Assembly: GCF_012295575.1 (NCBI RefSeq)
Contig: NZ_CP051180.1
Location: 3,224,001-3,288,000, forward strand
DNA length: 64,000 nucleotides
Reading direction: 5' to 3'
Source: Ferrimonas lipolytica
Lineage (GTDB): Bacteria; Pseudomonadota; Gammaproteobacteria; Enterobacterales; Shewanellaceae
Shown here one piece after another: positions 25,719 to 36,642 of this stretch. The position numbers were made by a program, and so were the translations under genes. Below the pieces are notes generated by a model that worked only from the letters and a program-made list of their open reading frames with translations, was not told the origin of the DNA and searched no databases. Position 1 is the first letter of the stretch. The number at the start of each line of letters is the position of its first letter.

Positions 25719-27284
25719 CTAGCCTCGCAGAAAGAACTGGTACGCCGGACTGTCAGTCACTTCGCGCCAATCAGGATCAATAGTGGTTAAGCACTCGGCA
25801 AAGCTGGCGCCATCGAGATCACCAAGTTCCATCCCCAACAACACCCGCCCTGTAGCGGCGCCATGATTGCGGTAGTGGAACAACGAAATATTCCAGCGGC
25901 CGCCAAGCTTACTCAAAAATTGCTCCAAGGCACCGGGGTGTTCGGGGAAATGAACGTGGAATAGACGTTCGTTGAGGTTCTGCGGCGGCACTCCGCCCAC
26001 CATATAGCGAACATGTAGCTTGGCGGTTTCATCTTTAGACAGATCTTGATGATGATAACCGGCGCTAGTTAGGCTATCGCTCAACGCTGCCAACTCAGAG
26101 GGTTCGCCTAGTCGCAATCCAACAAACACATTGGCTTGTTCACGGCTACTTAAGCGGTAGTTAAACTCAGTAATGGCACGCTTGCCGAGCAAACGACAAA
26201 ACTCTAAGAATGCCCCTTTGCGTTCTGGAATGGTGACCGCTAGTACTGCCTCTTTGCCTTCACCTAATTCACAGCGCTCAGAGATATAACGCAAGGTATG
26301 GAAGTTGATATTGGCACCGGAAAGGATCGCCGCCCATTGCTGTGATGGTAACTCACTATGCTGCTGAGCATAGCGTTTCATCCCAGCCAAGCTCAGTGCT
26401 CCGGCAGGCTCGGCGATGGCGCGAGTGTCTTGGTAGATATCTTGGATGGCAGCACAGATCTCATCAGAATTCACGGTCACCACTGCATCGACGCAGTGCT
26501 TAGCTAAATCGAAGGTGTGGGTACCAATCCGCTTCACCGCCACACCATCAGCAAACAAGCCAACACGATCGAGGTCAACCGGATGTCCCGCCGCCAGCGC
26601 CGCCTTTAGGCAAGCCGCATCCTCTGGTTCCACACCGATGATCTTAATGTGCGGCGCTAACGCCTTAATGCACGCAGCGACACCGGCAATTAAGCCACCG
26701 CCACCCACCGGAATAAACACCGCGTCAAGGTCGCGCTTTTGTTGCAACAACTCTTGGCCAATGGTGCCTTGGCCAGCAATAACCGCTTCATCATCGAAAG
26801 GCGGTACCATGGTGTAGCCTTGCTCCGCTGCCAAGCTTTGCGCGTGGCTATATGCTCGATCAAAGCTGTCGCCATGCAGCACAACTTCACCACCATAACC
26901 TCGAACCGCCCCCACCTTAATCTCTGGTGTGGTGGTCGGCATGACGATGATGGCACGAATCCCAGCTTGCTGCGCGGCCAAGGCTAGCCCTTGGGCATGA
27001 TTACCTGCCGATGCTGCTACTACCCCCGCCTGCCGTTGCGCCGTAGTCAGGCCATGCAGTTTGTTGTAGGCACCACGCAACTTAAACGAATGGACCGGCT
27101 GCTGATCTTCTCGTTTAAGTAGTACCTGATGACCAAGTCGAGCAGAGAGCTTTGGCAATGGGTCTAAACTGGTGCGTTTGGCCACATCGTACACCGGTGC
27201 CAGCAAGATCTGCCTCAGCATATCCTGCATCAACTCTTGCGCAGTGCGTTCCGGTTTCACGTTCGACAGCGCTAAGGCGTTCAT
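25719..27284 (-). CDS. ilvA: Threonine deaminase (biosynthetic, feedback-regulated)
   Basis: 521 aa, close to E. coli IlvA. It makes 2-oxobutanoate from threonine, the first step to isoleucine. The PLP-lysine motif [12 protein letters not shown] (Lys near residue 69), the glycine loop SAGNHAQG and the C-terminal pair of ACT-like regulatory domains (from about residue 335, [19 protein letters not shown] and [17 protein letters not shown]) are all present, so isoleucine inhibition is expected. The start overlaps the ilvD stop as ATGA, so the two are translationally coupled. Last gene of the ilv operon. Confidence 0.97.
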   Translation of the reverse strand: MNALALSNVKPERTAQELMQDMLRQILLAPVYDVAKRTSLDPLPKLSARLGHQVLLKREDQQPVHSFKLRGAYNKLHGLTTAQRQAGVVAASAGNHAQGLALAAQQAGIRAIIVMPTTTPEIKVGAVRGYGGEVVLHGDSFDRAYSHAQSLAAEQGYTMVPPFDDEAVIAGQGTIGQELLQQKRDLDAVFIPVGGGGLIAGVAACIKALAPHIKIIGVEPEDAACLKAALAAGHPVDLDRVGLFADGVAVKRIGTHTFDLAKHCVDAVVTVNSDEICAAIQDIYQDTRAIAEPAGALSLAGMKRYAQQHSELPSQQWAAILSGANINFHTLRYISERCELGEGKEAVLAVTIPERKGAFLEFCRLLGKRAITEFNYRLSSREQANVFVGLRLGEPSELAALSDSLTSAGYHHQDLSKDETAKLHVRYMVGGVPPQNLNERLFHVHFPEHPGALEQFLSKLGGRWNISLFHYRNHGAATGRVLLGMELGDLDGASFAECLTTIDPDWREVTDSPAYQFFLRG

Positions 27285-29101
27285 TTGAGCATATCCTGAT
27301 TGCGCACCGCGCCTTTATCGGCACTGGTGGCCAGCAACGCATAAGCTTTCAATGCGGGCGAGACCTGACGATCACGCTTAGGTAAGTAGGTGCAAACCCG
27401 CTTACGCTCTGCCAATACCTCAGCCGCAACACAGTGTTTGATACTGCGGTTAGGGATATCGATATCGATAATGTCACCATCCTCAACCAACGCCAAAGGA
27501 CCACCACTGGCGGCTTCCGGCGAAACGTGGCCGATAGATAAGCCCGAGGTACCGCCGGAGAAACGGCCATCGGTGATCAAGGCACACTCTTGCCCTAACC
27601 CCATCGATTTCAGGTAGCTGGTTGGATAGAGCATCTCTTGCATGCCAGGTCCGCCTTTTGGACCTTCGTAGCGGATGATCAACACATCACCGGCGTTGAT
27701 CTGTTTCGACAAAATGGCGTTAACCGCATCATCCTGACTATCGAACACCCGCGCTGGGCCTTTAAAGGTTAAGCAACTGTCCGGTACACCGGCGGTTTTT
27801 ACTACCGAGCCGTTTGGCGCCAGATTACCCGACAATACCGCTAAGCCCCCCTCCTGGCTGTAGGCGTTGTCCATACTGCGGATACAACCTTCAGCACGAT
27901 CTTGATCGAGGCTATCCCAGCGGCAACTTTGACTGAACGCCTTAGTGGTTCGTATGCCCGCAGGACCAGCTCGGAAAAAATCCGCGGCTTGGGAGTTTTG
28001 ATCCACATCCCAGCGGCTTAACACATCCGCCAGCGACGTTCCGGCGACATGAGGCACGCCGGTATGAATCAAGCTACCTCGAGCTAACTGCCCCAGCAAC
28101 GCCATTACACCACCAGCACGGTGTACATCTTCCATATGGTATTTCGGTGTTGCCGGCGCCACCTTGCACAGGTTTGGCACTTCACGGGACAGAGCATCGA
28201 TGTCAGCCATGTCAAAATCGACTTCAGCTTCTTGTGCTGCAGCCAGCAGATGCAAAATAGTATTGGTTGAACCGCCCATGGCGATATCCAAGGTCATCGC
28301 ATTCTGGAACGCTTGTTTAGTGGCAATGTTACGGGGCAAAGCAGTGGCGTCTTCCTGCTGATACCAACGCTGGCACAGATCGACAATACGCGTACCGGCT
28401 TCCAAGAACAGCCCTTTGCGATCTGAGTGAGTCGCCAACATCGAGCCGTTACCTGGCAGCGATAAACCCAGCGCTTCTGTTAGGCAGTTCATTGAGTTGG
28501 CGGTAAACATGCCAGAGCAGCTGCCACATGTCGGGCAAGCGCTGCGCTCAACCTGATCCGACTGCTCATCAGAAACATTAGGATCGGCTGCTTGCACCAT
28601 CGCATCAACCAGATCGAGCTTAATGATCTGATCCGACAGCTTGGTTTTACCCGCTTCCATTGGTCCGCCAGAGACGAAGATCACTGGAATATTAAGCCGC
28701 AACGCCGCCATCAACATGCCTGGAGTAATCTTGTCACAGTTAGAGATACACACTAATGCATCAGCACAGTGGGCATTAACCATGTACTCCACTGAATCAG
28801 CAATCAGTTCTCGGCTTGGCAGCGAATACAGCATGCCGCCGTGACCCATGGCAATACCATCGTCCACCGCAATAGTGTTGAATTCCTTGGAGACACCACC
28901 CGCTTCAGCAATGGCTCCGGCCACGAGATCACCCATATCTTTTAAGTGCACATGCCCCGGCACAAACTGGGTGTAGGAGTTAGCAATGGCGATGATCGGC
29001 TTGCCAAAATCATCGTCGGTCATGCCGGTGGCACGCCACAAGGCGCGAGCGCCGGCCATATTACGGCCGGCGGTGGAGGTGGCTGAGCGGTACTTCGGCA
29101 T
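27281..29101 (-). CDS. ilvD: Dihydroxy-acid dehydratase
   Basis: 606 aa, slightly shorter than E. coli IlvD. It dehydrates dihydroxy-isovalerate and dihydroxy-methylvalerate to the keto acids of valine and isoleucine. The iron-sulfur ligand cysteines are seen in [12 protein letters not shown] and [19 protein letters not shown]. The frame ends in [19 protein letters not shown]. It sits 38 bp after ilvE. Confidence 0.97.
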   Translation of the reverse strand: MPKYRSATSTAGRNMAGARALWRATGMTDDDFGKPIIAIANSYTQFVPGHVHLKDMGDLVAGAIAEAGGVSKEFNTIAVDDGIAMGHGGMLYSLPSRELIADSVEYMVNAHCADALVCISNCDKITPGMLMAALRLNIPVIFVSGGPMEAGKTKLSDQIIKLDLVDAMVQAADPNVSDEQSDQVERSACPTCGSCSGMFTANSMNCLTEALGLSLPGNGSMLATHSDRKGLFLEAGTRIVDLCQRWYQQEDATALPRNIATKQAFQNAMTLDIAMGGSTNTILHLLAAAQEAEVDFDMADIDALSREVPNLCKVAPATPKYHMEDVHRAGGVMALLGQLARGSLIHTGVPHVAGTSLADVLSRWDVDQNSQAADFFRAGPAGIRTTKAFSQSCRWDSLDQDRAEGCIRSMDNAYSQEGGLAVLSGNLAPNGSVVKTAGVPDSCLTFKGPARVFDSQDDAVNAILSKQINAGDVLIIRYEGPKGGPGMQEMLYPTSYLKSMGLGQECALITDGRFSGGTSGLSIGHVSPEAASGGPLALVEDGDIIDIDIPNRSIKHCVAAEVLAERKRVCTYLPKRDRQVSPALKAYALLATSADKGAVRNQDMLK

Positions 29102-29139
29102 CTTTAGTTTCCTTTGCGCAATGACATCAACAGTGGCTA

Positions 29140-30114
29140 CTACAACACCGTAGCGGCGGTGTGCGCTTCAAAGCTTTGTTCACAATCTTGCTGTGGCGCG
29201 ACGTAATCGAGCCAACCCCATTTGTCTTCAGTACTGCCATCAAACAGGCCAAAGAACAGCTGCTGAATCTGCGCGGTGATCGGGCCTCGTTGGCCATCGC
29301 CCAGCTCGATACCATCAACACTGCGTACCGGAACAATCTCAGCGGCGGTGCCGGTCATAAACAGCTCGTCAGCTAGATAGAGAGCTTCACGAGCGATCGA
29401 CTCCTCTTTCACTTCCAAGCCGTTATCGCGAGCAAGGGTGATGATGGTGTCGCGGGTGATCCCCGGTAAAATCGCAGCGGTGGTAGGTGGGGTAATCAAT
29501 ACACCGTTTTTAACTACAAACAAGTTTTCACCAGCGCCTTCGGAGATCTGACCGTTGATATCCAGTGCAATCCCTTCGGCGTAGCCGTGGCGCTTAGCTT
29601 CGCCAGAAATCAGTTGCGAAGATAAGTAGTTACCACCTGCTTTGGCGCCGGTCGGCATGGTATTGGCAGCCAGACGATTCCAGCTAGAGATACACACGTC
29701 AACGCCCTGCTCGATGCTGTCAGCACCTAAATAGGCATTCCATGGGAAAGCGGCAATCATCACTTCCGCTTCGCTGCCCAATGGCACATTCAGGCCTAAA
29801 CCAACGTTGCCATAGAACGCCAGTGGGCGAATGTAAGCGCTGTCCAAGCCGTTGTTGTAAACCGCATCACGACAAGCTTGATTGATGGTGTCTTGGTTGT
29901 AAGGGATCGGCATACGGTAGATTTTGGCCGAATCGAACAAACGCTGGATGTGCTCTTCCAAGCGGAAAATCGCACTGCCCTTAGGGGTATGGTAAGCGCG
30001 GATCCCTTCAAAAACGGATGAACCGTAATGCAGCGCGTGGCTCATAACGTGGATTTTGGCATCGGCGAACGGCATAAACTCGCCGTTAAACCAGATCTGT
30101 TCGGCTTGATTCAC
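29140..30114 (-). CDS. ilvE: Branched-chain amino acid aminotransferase
   Basis: 324 aa against 309 in E. coli; the extra residues form a C-terminal tail after WGWLDYVAP. It is a PLP fold-type IV enzyme for the last step of valine, leucine and isoleucine synthesis. The lysine lies in [13 protein letters not shown]-type context (near residue 160), and [13 protein letters not shown]-like [13 protein letters not shown] is at the N-terminus. 24 bp after ilvM. Confidence 0.96.
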   Translation of the reverse strand: MNQAEQIWFNGEFMPFADAKIHVMSHALHYGSSVFEGIRAYHTPKGSAIFRLEEHIQRLFDSAKIYRMPIPYNQDTINQACRDAVYNNGLDSAYIRPLAFYGNVGLGLNVPLGSEAEVMIAAFPWNAYLGADSIEQGVDVCISSWNRLAANTMPTGAKAGGNYLSSQLISGEAKRHGYAEGIALDINGQISEGAGENLFVVKNGVLITPPTTAAILPGITRDTIITLARDNGLEVKEESIAREALYLADELFMTGTAAEIVPVRSVDGIELGDGQRGPITAQIQQLFFGLFDGSTEDKWGWLDYVAPQQDCEQSFEAHTAATVL

Positions 30115-30138
30115 TGAAAACTCCTCGCAGCGTACTGC

Positions 30139-30405
30139 TTATCCATGTGCCGCAGCTTTGGTGTGCTGCGTATCGGCCATCGTGGCCAGTCGACAAGTAT
30201 TTACGTCGATCAGCTTATCAAGTTGGCGGGTCAATTGGTCAATTGGTCGCTCACTATTTACGGTCACTTCCATGCTGCTGATAGCGTTACCTAACTCCAT
30301 CTGCATGTTAGCCACGGTAAAACCACGGTGACGAGTTACACGCAACACGCGCTCCATTACTTCTGCGCTGGGGTTCATCTCGATGTACAAAGTATGCTGT
30401 GTCAT
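30139..30405 (-). CDS. ilvM: Acetolactate synthase II small (regulatory) subunit
   Basis: 88 aa, one ACT domain (residues ~4-75: [18 protein letters not shown]). It matches the short IlvM subunits, which stabilise the large subunit but give no valine feedback. It overlaps the end of ilvG by 4 bp (ATGA). Confidence 0.93.
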   Translation of the reverse strand: MTQHTLYIEMNPSAEVMERVLRVTRHRGFTVANMQMELGNAISSMEVTVNSERPIDQLTRQLDKLIDVNTCRLATMADTQHTKAAAHG

Positions 30406-32054
30406 TGTTGTTGCTCCATCATCTCGTCATTGGAGGCGCCAGGCGGCACCAAAGGCCAAACGTTTTCTTTCTCTGAAATCGACACGTGCAGTAAAAACGG
30501 CCCTTCGGCTGCTAACAACTGCTGCAACGCAGGTTCTACTTGATCACGATGCCAAATATGGCGACCGGGAATATCGAATGCTGCCGCCATGGCAACAAAA
30601 TCGGGGTTATCAGACAGGTTGGTTTCGCTGTAGCGCTCTTCAAAGAACAGCTCTTGCCACTGCTTCACCATGCCTAAGCGCTGGTTGTCTAAGATAATGA
30701 TCTTTACCGGTACCTTCGCGCGTTTGATGGTGGTCAACTCCTGCACATTCATCATGAATGAGCCATCACCACTCACCAAAATAGAGGTATCGTCAGGACG
30801 GGCTAACTGGGCACCAATCGCCACTGGCAGGCCGAATCCCATGGTTCCTAATCCCGCCGAAGATAGGTGATTATTAGGCGAATCAAACCACATGTGCTGC
30901 GCTACCCACATCTGATGCTGGCCAACATCGCAAGACACGACACTGTGTTCTGGCATGGTTTCCGCTAATCGTTTCAATAATGCTGGCGCAAAGATGTTTT
31001 CCCCTGGGTAGTCGTAACGAGGAGCACAATCCGCCGCCATCTGCTCGCAGGTCGCACGCCAATCACTGATGTCGTGTGGTAACGGGTTGCTCATCGTCGG
31101 TAACAGCTTGCGTAGGTCACCACTGCAAGAAACCAATGCTTCACGACGTTTGCCAATCTCCGCGGGATCGATATCCAGATGGATAACCTTGGCGTTTGGT
31201 GCAAAGGCATCTAACTTGCCGGTTACACGGTCGTCAAAGCGTGCCCCTAATACAATCAACAAGTCACACTGCTGTACGGCACCATTGGCGGCTTTGTTGC
31301 CATGCATGCCCAACATGCCTAAGTAACCTGACGTGTTTTTTGGCACTGAACCAATTCCCTTTAAGGTCACTACCGATGGGATCCCAGTTTGGCGAATAAA
31401 CTCACGCAGCTCTGCCACCGCATCGGCCATGCCAACGCCACCGCCAATATATAAAAGAGGCCGCTGCGCCTGCTGTAACATCTGTTGCGCTTGCTCTAAC
31501 TCAAAGGTGTCGTTAGCCGCTTCAGCTAAATTTGGCTTGGCCGCTTGATAACTCACCAAGGCTTGCTGCACATCTTTTGGGATATCAACCAATACTGGCC
31601 CAGGACGGCCCTCTTGAGCGATAGCAAACGCCTTGTGCAGGATTTCACACAGCTCTTCCGGTTTTTGCACCAAAAAACTGTGCTTGGTGCAAGCCAACGA
31701 TAAACCCAACAAGTCGATCTCTTGGAAGGCATCAGTACCAATGGCGGCGCGAGGAACCTGACCGGTGATAGCTACCACCGGAACAGAATCCATCATCGCA
31801 TCTGCCAAGGCGGTGATTAGGTTGGTCGCACCTGGACCTGAGGTGGCAATACATGCCCCCACTTTGCCAGAAGAACGGGCATAACCAATGGCAGCAAAGG
31901 CAGCACCTTGTTCATGGCGACATAACAGATGCTCTACTGGTGAATCCAGCAATGCGTCGTATACCGGCATGATGGCTCCACCAGGGTAACCAAAGACTTT
32001 AGTTACTCCGTGCTCTGTTAATGCGTGTACTACTGCCTCTGCTCCACTACTCAT
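30402..32054 (-). CDS. ilvG: Acetolactate synthase II large subunit
   Basis: 550 aa, intact (the K-12 laboratory strain has a frameshift in this gene). It is ThDP-dependent and condenses pyruvate with pyruvate or 2-oxobutanoate. The ThDP-activating glutamate lies in [16 protein letters not shown] (Glu near residue 48), and the ThDP/magnesium motif is [16 protein letters not shown]. Only 4 bp separate it from ilvC upstream. Confidence 0.97.
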   Translation of the reverse strand: MSSGAEAVVHALTEHGVTKVFGYPGGAIMPVYDALLDSPVEHLLCRHEQGAAFAAIGYARSSGKVGACIATSGPGATNLITALADAMMDSVPVVAITGQVPRAAIGTDAFQEIDLLGLSLACTKHSFLVQKPEELCEILHKAFAIAQEGRPGPVLVDIPKDVQQALVSYQAAKPNLAEAANDTFELEQAQQMLQQAQRPLLYIGGGVGMADAVAELREFIRQTGIPSVVTLKGIGSVPKNTSGYLGMLGMHGNKAANGAVQQCDLLIVLGARFDDRVTGKLDAFAPNAKVIHLDIDPAEIGKRREALVSCSGDLRKLLPTMSNPLPHDISDWRATCEQMAADCAPRYDYPGENIFAPALLKRLAETMPEHSVVSCDVGQHQMWVAQHMWFDSPNNHLSSAGLGTMGFGLPVAIGAQLARPDDTSILVSGDGSFMMNVQELTTIKRAKVPVKIIILDNQRLGMVKQWQELFFEERYSETNLSDNPDFVAMAAAFDIPGRHIWHRDQVEPALQQLLAAEGPFLLHVSISEKENVWPLVPPGASNDEMMEQQQ

Positions 32055-32058
32055 TGGT

Positions 32059-33057
32059 TTACTCTCCTCGATTCAACCATGGCATCCGAGCACGCAAATC
32101 TGCGCCTACGGCTTCGATTGGGTGGTCACAATCCGCTTTCTGTAAGCGACGGTAATTTTCGCTACCGGACTTATGCTCAGCAATCCACTCGCGAGCAAAT
32201 TCACCGGATTGGATCTCTGCCAGTACCTTCTTCATCTCCTCTTTCGCGCGCCCATCAACCACACGTGGGCCACGGGTTACTGCACCATAAGCAGCTGTAT
32301 CTGATACAAATTCGTGCATTCTGGATACGCCACCTTCATACAACAGATCCACAATCAGTTTCAGCTCGTGCAAACACTCGAAGTACGCCAACTCCGGTTG
32401 GTATCCAGCTTCGGTCAAGGTTTCCCAACCCGCCTGTACCAACGAAATAGCACCGCCACACAGTACCGCTTGTTCGCCAAACAGATCGGTTTCGGTTTCT
32501 TCTTTGAAGTTGGTAGTTAACACGCCACCGCGGGTACCGCCGATGGCATCGGCGTAGGCCAGTGCTTTAGCGTGAGCATTACCGCTGGCATCCTGATGTA
32601 CCGCCATCAAACACGGTACTCCAGCTCCCTTTTCATACTCGGTGCGAACTAAGAAACCAGGTCCTTTCGGTGCCACCATGGTTACATCGATTTCAGCGGA
32701 GGGTTTGATCAAGTCGTAGATGATGTTCAAACCATGACTGAACATCAGCATTGCGCCGGGCTTGATGTTTGGCTCTACATGCTCGCTGTAGATCTCTGCC
32801 TGCACCATGTCTGGCGTTAGCATCATCACGATGTCGGCGTCTCGTACTGCATCGGTAAAGCCAACTGGTTGCCAGCCTTCTTGCTCAGCCTGTTGCCAAC
32901 TAGCACCGCCGGGACGAAGCCCGATCACCACATTGGCACCGCTGTCACGCAAGTTCAGTGACTGGCCGCGGCCCTGACTGCCGTAACCGAGTACGGCGAT
33001 GGTCTTTCCTTCCAACAAGCTCGGATTGGCGTCTGCCTGGTGATACATCTGGGTCAT
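32059..33057 (-). CDS. ilvC: Ketol-acid reductoisomerase, class I (short form)
   Basis: 332 aa. The Rossmann motif is [17 protein letters not shown], and a single knotted C-terminal domain has the metal-binding E..E pattern ([12 protein letters not shown], then [18 protein letters not shown]). This is the short class I enzyme, whereas E. coli and many gammaproteobacteria have the ~490-aa class II. It is also the first structural gene of the ilv operon here rather than a separate ilvYC unit. The context puts it under leader-peptide attenuation. Confidence 0.96.
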   Translation of the reverse strand: MTQMYHQADANPSLLEGKTIAVLGYGSQGRGQSLNLRDSGANVVIGLRPGGASWQQAEQEGWQPVGFTDAVRDADIVMMLTPDMVQAEIYSEHVEPNIKPGAMLMFSHGLNIIYDLIKPSAEIDVTMVAPKGPGFLVRTEYEKGAGVPCLMAVHQDASGNAHAKALAYADAIGGTRGGVLTTNFKEETETDLFGEQAVLCGGAISLVQAGWETLTEAGYQPELAYFECLHELKLIVDLLYEGGVSRMHEFVSDTAAYGAVTRGPRVVDGRAKEEMKKVLAEIQSGEFAREWIAEHKSGSENYRRLQKADCDHPIEAVGADLRARMPWLNRGE

Positions 33058-33083
33058 TGTGGTGTCTCCATTCGTGATGACCT

Positions 33084-33123
33084 AAAAAACAAAAAACCCC
33101 GCGTCTTTCGAGGCGGGGTTTTT
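33084..33123 (-). terminator. Attenuator terminator of the ilv operon
   Basis: Minus-strand stem AACCCCGC / GCGGGGTT (33120-33113 with 33102-33095) followed by TTTTGTTTTTT. It lies between the leader peptide stop (33140) and the ilvC start (33057), the place expected for an attenuator. Confidence 0.9.
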
Positions 33124-33139
33124 AGCGATTTGGTGGTTG

Positions 33140-33244
33140 CTAGCTTGTTCGTCGTTTGCTGCCTACCCAATCGCGTCCCCCGCCGGTGACGTTAATCACC
33201 ACGGTAATTAGGACTAGGAGTAGGCTTGGCAAAGTCGGGAACAT
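33140..33244 (-). CDS. ilvL: ilv operon leader peptide
   Basis: 34 aa starting MFPTLPSLLLVLITVVINV, then TGGGRDWVGSKRRTS. The dense run of Leu, Val and Ile codons just before a terminator is the signature of branched-chain attenuation. Ribosome stalling when charged Leu/Val/Ile tRNAs are scarce should favour an antiterminator. GAGAG lies about 6 nt upstream of the ATG at 33244. A longer frame starting at 33427 is unlikely to be used. Confidence 0.88.
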   Translation of the reverse strand: MFPTLPSLLLVLITVVINVTGGGRDWVGSKRRTS

Positions 33245-33464
33245 AAGTCTCTCGCAACAGTAATTAGGTAAAAAGTTTAGCTCATTTCTTGAGCGCCCTT
33301 TATTTCTAACACAAGGATTCATCCCCTGCAAAGATTTATTTGCAACAGCTCCAAAACAAGAATGTAACAATATGTTTCTGATATGCACCTGTGACTGTTC
33401 CCGTTTACTGCAGCGATTGTTATTCACTAATTAACCCGGCGGCTAACAGCGCCTTGGAGGCAAT
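33245..33464. promoter_or_regulatory. Divergent promoter region, ilv operon / comM
   Basis: 220 bp between ilvL and comM with AT-rich sequence. It should hold both promoters; no operator was identified. Confidence 0.4.
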
Positions 33465-34136
33465 ATGGGTCTTTCACGCGTACGAAGCCGAGGTCAACTT
33501 GGCATCGATGCCCCCTGCGTTACCGTAGAAACCCACCTTGGTGGTGGCCTACCCAGCTTTACTGTAGTTGGCCTCCCAGAGACCTCTGTGCGGGAATCAC
33601 GAGAGCGAGTACGGGCGGCGTTGCAAACCGCAGGTTTCAATTTTCCAGTATCGCGGATCACCATCAATCTTGCGCCCGCTGACCTACCAAAACAAGGGGG
33701 ACGCTTCGATCTTCCGATCGCCCTAGGGATCCTTGCTGCTTCAGCCCAAGTTCCGCCACAATCACTACACAATTGTGAATTTTACGGTGAATTAAGCTTA
33801 ACCGGCGAGTTGCAACACGTTACCGGACTCCTCCCGGCATTGGTGGCAGGAGAACGTGCCAATAAGACCCTCTATATTCCATTGGCAAATCGTCATGAGG
33901 CGGCGCTATTACCCCACGCTAAGATAAGCCTAGTTACCGATTTGGTGTCGCTGGTTGCCCAGCTGCATGGCCAACCTGAACCTGCGCAAGTGTTGGCCGA
34001 TGCTGGGCCACCTATTGATAGCGACAATGGCGATGACAGCCTTGATTTAAACCAAATCATCGGCCAACAACAGGCTAAGCGAGCGCTGGTCATTGCTGCC
34101 AGCGGTAACCATAATCTGCTGATATTATTTCCATGA
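33465..34136 (+). pseudogene. comM: ComM/YifB helicase, 5' part, cut by the element
   Basis: It encodes residues 1 to about 220 of ComM: MGLSRVRSRGQLGIDAP at the start, GLPSFTVVGLPETSVRESRERV, PADLPKQGGRFDLPIALGI, then DLNQIIGQQQAKRALVIAAS. Normal reading stops at GNHNLLI, just before the nucleotide-binding loop, and the frame runs a few codons into the element to a TGA. ComM is an AAA+ branch-migration helicase needed for efficient natural transformation. The 3' part is at 52125-53000. The gene is inactive while the element is present. Confidence 0.95.
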
Positions 34137-34140
34137 TGTT
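34115..34140. other. Left attachment junction (attL region)
   Basis: comM sequence AATCTGCTGATATTA runs into TTTCCATGATG of the element. The crossover lies within these bases or just beside them. Confidence 0.6.
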
Positions 34141-34152
34141 AAGTTATGAACT

Positions 34153-34178
34153 TTGATGATATTATCGACAATATCAAA
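34153..34178. promoter_or_regulatory. Nested palindrome before the recombinase gene
   Basis: TTTGAT and ATCAAA flank GATATT-atcgac-AATATC. The symmetry lies between the attachment junction and the recombinase start and could be an operator or a recombinase/accessory-protein site. Confidence 0.4.
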
Positions 34179-34195
34179 TCATTAAGGAATTGCCA

Positions 34196-35740
34196 TTGTC
34201 AGAGTCCATCATAACAAAACATAAAACTGCGCATTTATACGCTCGATATTCAACTAAGATACAAGCAAAGGGTCACTCGAAACAACGACAGCTCCAGTCG
34301 TTCCATTCATATGTGGCAGAGACCAATATGTCGATTGGCAATGTTTATGTCGATGACGGCACATCTGCCTTTAAATCTGGTATTGAGCATCGTCCTGCAT
34401 TGAACCAACTTCTTGATGACAGAGCTAAAGGACTTATTTCGGATGACGATCTAGTCTGTATTGAGGGCTTCGACCGCCTAAGTCGAAATCAAGTAGCAGA
34501 TGCAGTTAGGTTGCTTCTAGATATCCTAGCAACTGGCATCAATATCATCACTCTGAACGACAGAATGGTTTTCACTAACCCTCCTGATATGATTCAGTTA
34601 ATGGTGTCGATATTGCACCTATCAAGGGCTCACAGCGAATCTGAAGCCAAGTCGATGCGTTTGAGTGCAGTTTGGACAAAGAAACTTGAAGATGCTCGAA
34701 ATGGTAAGGTCGTAACTCGACAAGTTCCAAAGTGGATTTCAGTTCAAGGAAATGGTGACTCAGCAAAGTATGTACTGAATGATCATGCTCCAACGATAAA
34801 GCGAATGTTCAACCTATGCATTGCAGGTTACGGAGTTTTAGCAATCTGCAAAGAGCTCAACAATGAAGGCATCTTGTCAACATCAGGGAAAGCATGGAAC
34901 AAGACTAGCATTCGTAAGATATTACGTTCACGAGCCGCATTTGGTGAATGGGAATTCAAAGGCACGGTACTAGAAGGTTACTTCCCAGCAGTAGTGAATA
35001 TGTCGACATGGCTTAGAGCGCAGAAGGCGATTGATGTTCGTAAGGCTACTCCTGATACTACAAAGCACACGTTAAAACACGTCGGAGACCTTGAAGGAAG
35101 TTCGAAGCCAAATCTGTTCAGCAAGCTAAGTTGCGGTCATTGTAATCGTGCATTCCGATTTGTTAAGGCAACACATAAATCAAATGCACGCTACCGATGT
35201 TCTGGTGTTGATATCGGAGTATGCACTTCAAAAGATATTAAGCTTCAGCAATTTGAACGACGGGTTCTAGCGGCGTTACTTGAAATGGACTGGTCTGTTG
35301 ATAAAGATACAGGCACTACAGATATTGAATTGGCTGATACAATCGCAGAGTTAGAAGTTACTAATACTCAAATTCAAAGGACATCGGCCACGATTCCTAT
35401 GTTGGATGATCCAACACCTGTAGTCGCTCGACTTAATGAACTTAATCAGCGAAAGGAGATGCTTCGAAATAAGAAGCAAGAGCTTGAATTGGCTACCATT
35501 AACTTAGGTGCTGATGACCTAATTGGCGGTATTGAAGAATTAGCTGATGTTACGGACTCAAACTTTGAAACCCGAATGTTGGTGGCTCAGAGAGTCTTAG
35601 ATGTAGTGGAAAGTTTTAAGCTCACGGTGCATTCGACTGGTATCTTTGTGAATGTGAACCTTAGAAATGGAGACGTAAGGACAGTGACACTGAGTGTAAA
35701 TGACTTGGATAATCCTGATATTGGAAACTGGCTAGTTTAG
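34196..35740 (+). CDS. Large serine recombinase (integrase)
   Basis: 514 aa from the TTG at 34196, chosen because AAGGA lies 7 nt upstream; a TTG 6 bp earlier touches the ribosome site. Residues ~12-150 form the catalytic resolvase fold with the nucleophile near Ser19 (LYARYSTKIQ) and FDRLSRNQVADAV. A recombinase domain follows (residues ~190-290, GYGVLAICKELNNEGI), then a zinc ribbon (LSCGHCNRAF and RYRCSGVDIGVC) and a coiled coil (~390-450). Such proteins join attP and attB unidirectionally. Its place at the element edge makes it the integrase for the comM insertion. Confidence 0.93.
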   Translation: MSESIITKHKTAHLYARYSTKIQAKGHSKQRQLQSFHSYVAETNMSIGNVYVDDGTSAFKSGIEHRPALNQLLDDRAKGLISDDDLVCIEGFDRLSRNQVADAVRLLLDILATGINIITLNDRMVFTNPPDMIQLMVSILHLSRAHSESEAKSMRLSAVWTKKLEDARNGKVVTRQVPKWISVQGNGDSAKYVLNDHAPTIKRMFNLCIAGYGVLAICKELNNEGILSTSGKAWNKTSIRKILRSRAAFGEWEFKGTVLEGYFPAVVNMSTWLRAQKAIDVRKATPDTTKHTLKHVGDLEGSSKPNLFSKLSCGHCNRAFRFVKATHKSNARYRCSGVDIGVCTSKDIKLQQFERRVLAALLEMDWSVDKDTGTTDIELADTIAELEVTNTQIQRTSATIPMLDDPTPVVARLNELNQRKEMLRNKKQELELATINLGADDLIGGIEELADVTDSNFETRMLVAQRVLDVVESFKLTVHSTGIFVNVNLRNGDVRTVTLSVNDLDNPDIGNWLV

Positions 35741-35977
35741 GCTGAAATGCGAAATTATTCTGAGTTTTGTTTATAACGCTGAATATTCAGGGTAATATAG
35801 TCTTATGTCAAAGCGCATTGGCATGAAGGCGGTAGCAGCGTCTGCCTAACGTACAGCAATGAAAACGTGAAAGCCGAAGTTTGTCTACTTGGAAGTTCAA
35901 ATCTTCCCGAAAAAACGAACACTCGCAAGAGTGAAAAAACGATTAGCCTGAAAACACCAACTGAGAGGAGTAAGCCT

Positions 35978-36094
35978 ATGAAACGAAAGTCGATTAGTAA
36001 GAAAACCAAAATGTTGCGTTGGGTCAAGGCGTCTGTTATCGCAATTTCGATGGGGTTATCTGGTTCACCCAGCCTTCAACCCAATGCGCTTTGA
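35978..36094 (+). CDS. Small basic/hydrophobic peptide, 38 aa
   Basis: It starts MKRKSISKKTKMLRWVKA, followed by SVIAISMGLSGSPSLQPNAL. A very strong ribosome site (GAGAGGAG, 7 nt before the ATG) supports translation. A basic N-terminus followed by a short hydrophobic stretch suggests membrane association. It ends 11 bp from the convergent nuclease gene. Family unknown. Confidence 0.5.
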   Translation: MKRKSISKKTKMLRWVKASVIAISMGLSGSPSLQPNAL

Positions 36095-36104
36095 ATTAAC
36101 CTCT

Positions 36105-36515
36105 CTACTCACACCAACTTAGACGCTTACCACCACTGTATGGCCTTGATAAACCAGAACGGATTTGAATATCTGCTAGGGGTTTACCATCTAAATAGAC
36201 ATCAGCAACTATCCTAAAATACTTCCCTCGTTTCATATTCCGAAGCTCAATTACTTTAGCGCCACGGAGCAATTCGACAGTTAGTTGCTTCGCTTGTCTA
36301 GCAGCTATTTTTTCTGATTCGCATTTGCCTCGTATTTCAGGTGCATCGAAGCCATTGGCTCTAATTGAAATTCGCTCACCGATAATCGGAGGCCAACCAT
36401 TGATGGATACTCGGAATGTATCGGCGTCATAAATTGAAGTAACCTCTGAAACAGTCGCTATACCGTAATTCTTCTCTGAAGCCAATGCCTTAGGTGTGCT
36501 TATCATTAGAGCCAT
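36105..36515 (-). CDS. Staphylococcal-nuclease-like (thermonuclease) domain protein
   Basis: 136 aa from the first ATG. It shows the SNase pattern: VTSIYDADTFRV, then RANGFDAPEIRGKCESEKIAAR and VELRNMKRGKYFRIVADVYLDG, i.e. the calcium-site aspartate, the catalytic arginines and glutamate. The ATG has no ribosome site, while the frame stays open for 44 further codons upstream, adding SNKAISLAILLFLAM, which would complete a signal peptide ending PKALA. The only good ribosome site (AAAGGAG, 36660-36654) precedes an ATC codon at 36647. Probably secreted; the true start may be non-standard. Confidence 0.75.
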   Translation of the reverse strand: MALMISTPKALASEKNYGIATVSEVTSIYDADTFRVSINGWPPIIGERISIRANGFDAPEIRGKCESEKIAARQAKQLTVELLRGAKVIELRNMKRGKYFRIVADVYLDGKPLADIQIRSGLSRPYSGGKRLSWCE

Positions 36516-36581
36516 TGCCAGAAATAACAGGATCGCTAGAGAAATAGCTTTGTTGCTTACTTGGTAGCTAATGGCTATGCA

Positions 36582-36642
36582 TGTGACTTTATTTGTGACT
36601 TTATTTGTGACTTTGTATGTCTTGGTATTGGTCTTGGTATTG
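36582..36642. repeat. Short 12-bp tandem repeats in the nuclease leader
   Basis: TGTGACTTTATT is repeated about 2.7 times (36582-36614), next to two copies of TCTTGGTATTG(G/A) (36620-36642). On the minus strand they encode VTNK and NTKT repeats in the open extension of the nuclease frame. Confidence 0.6.

Noticed and set aside
35891-35907. GGAAG-TTCAAAT-CTTCC looks like a tRNA T-arm.
   Set aside because: No acceptor, D or anticodon arms pair upstream at tRNA or tmRNA distances.
35867-36094. 75-aa frame starting at 35867.
   Set aside because: No ribosome site at that start; the strong site supports only the 38-codon part from 35978.
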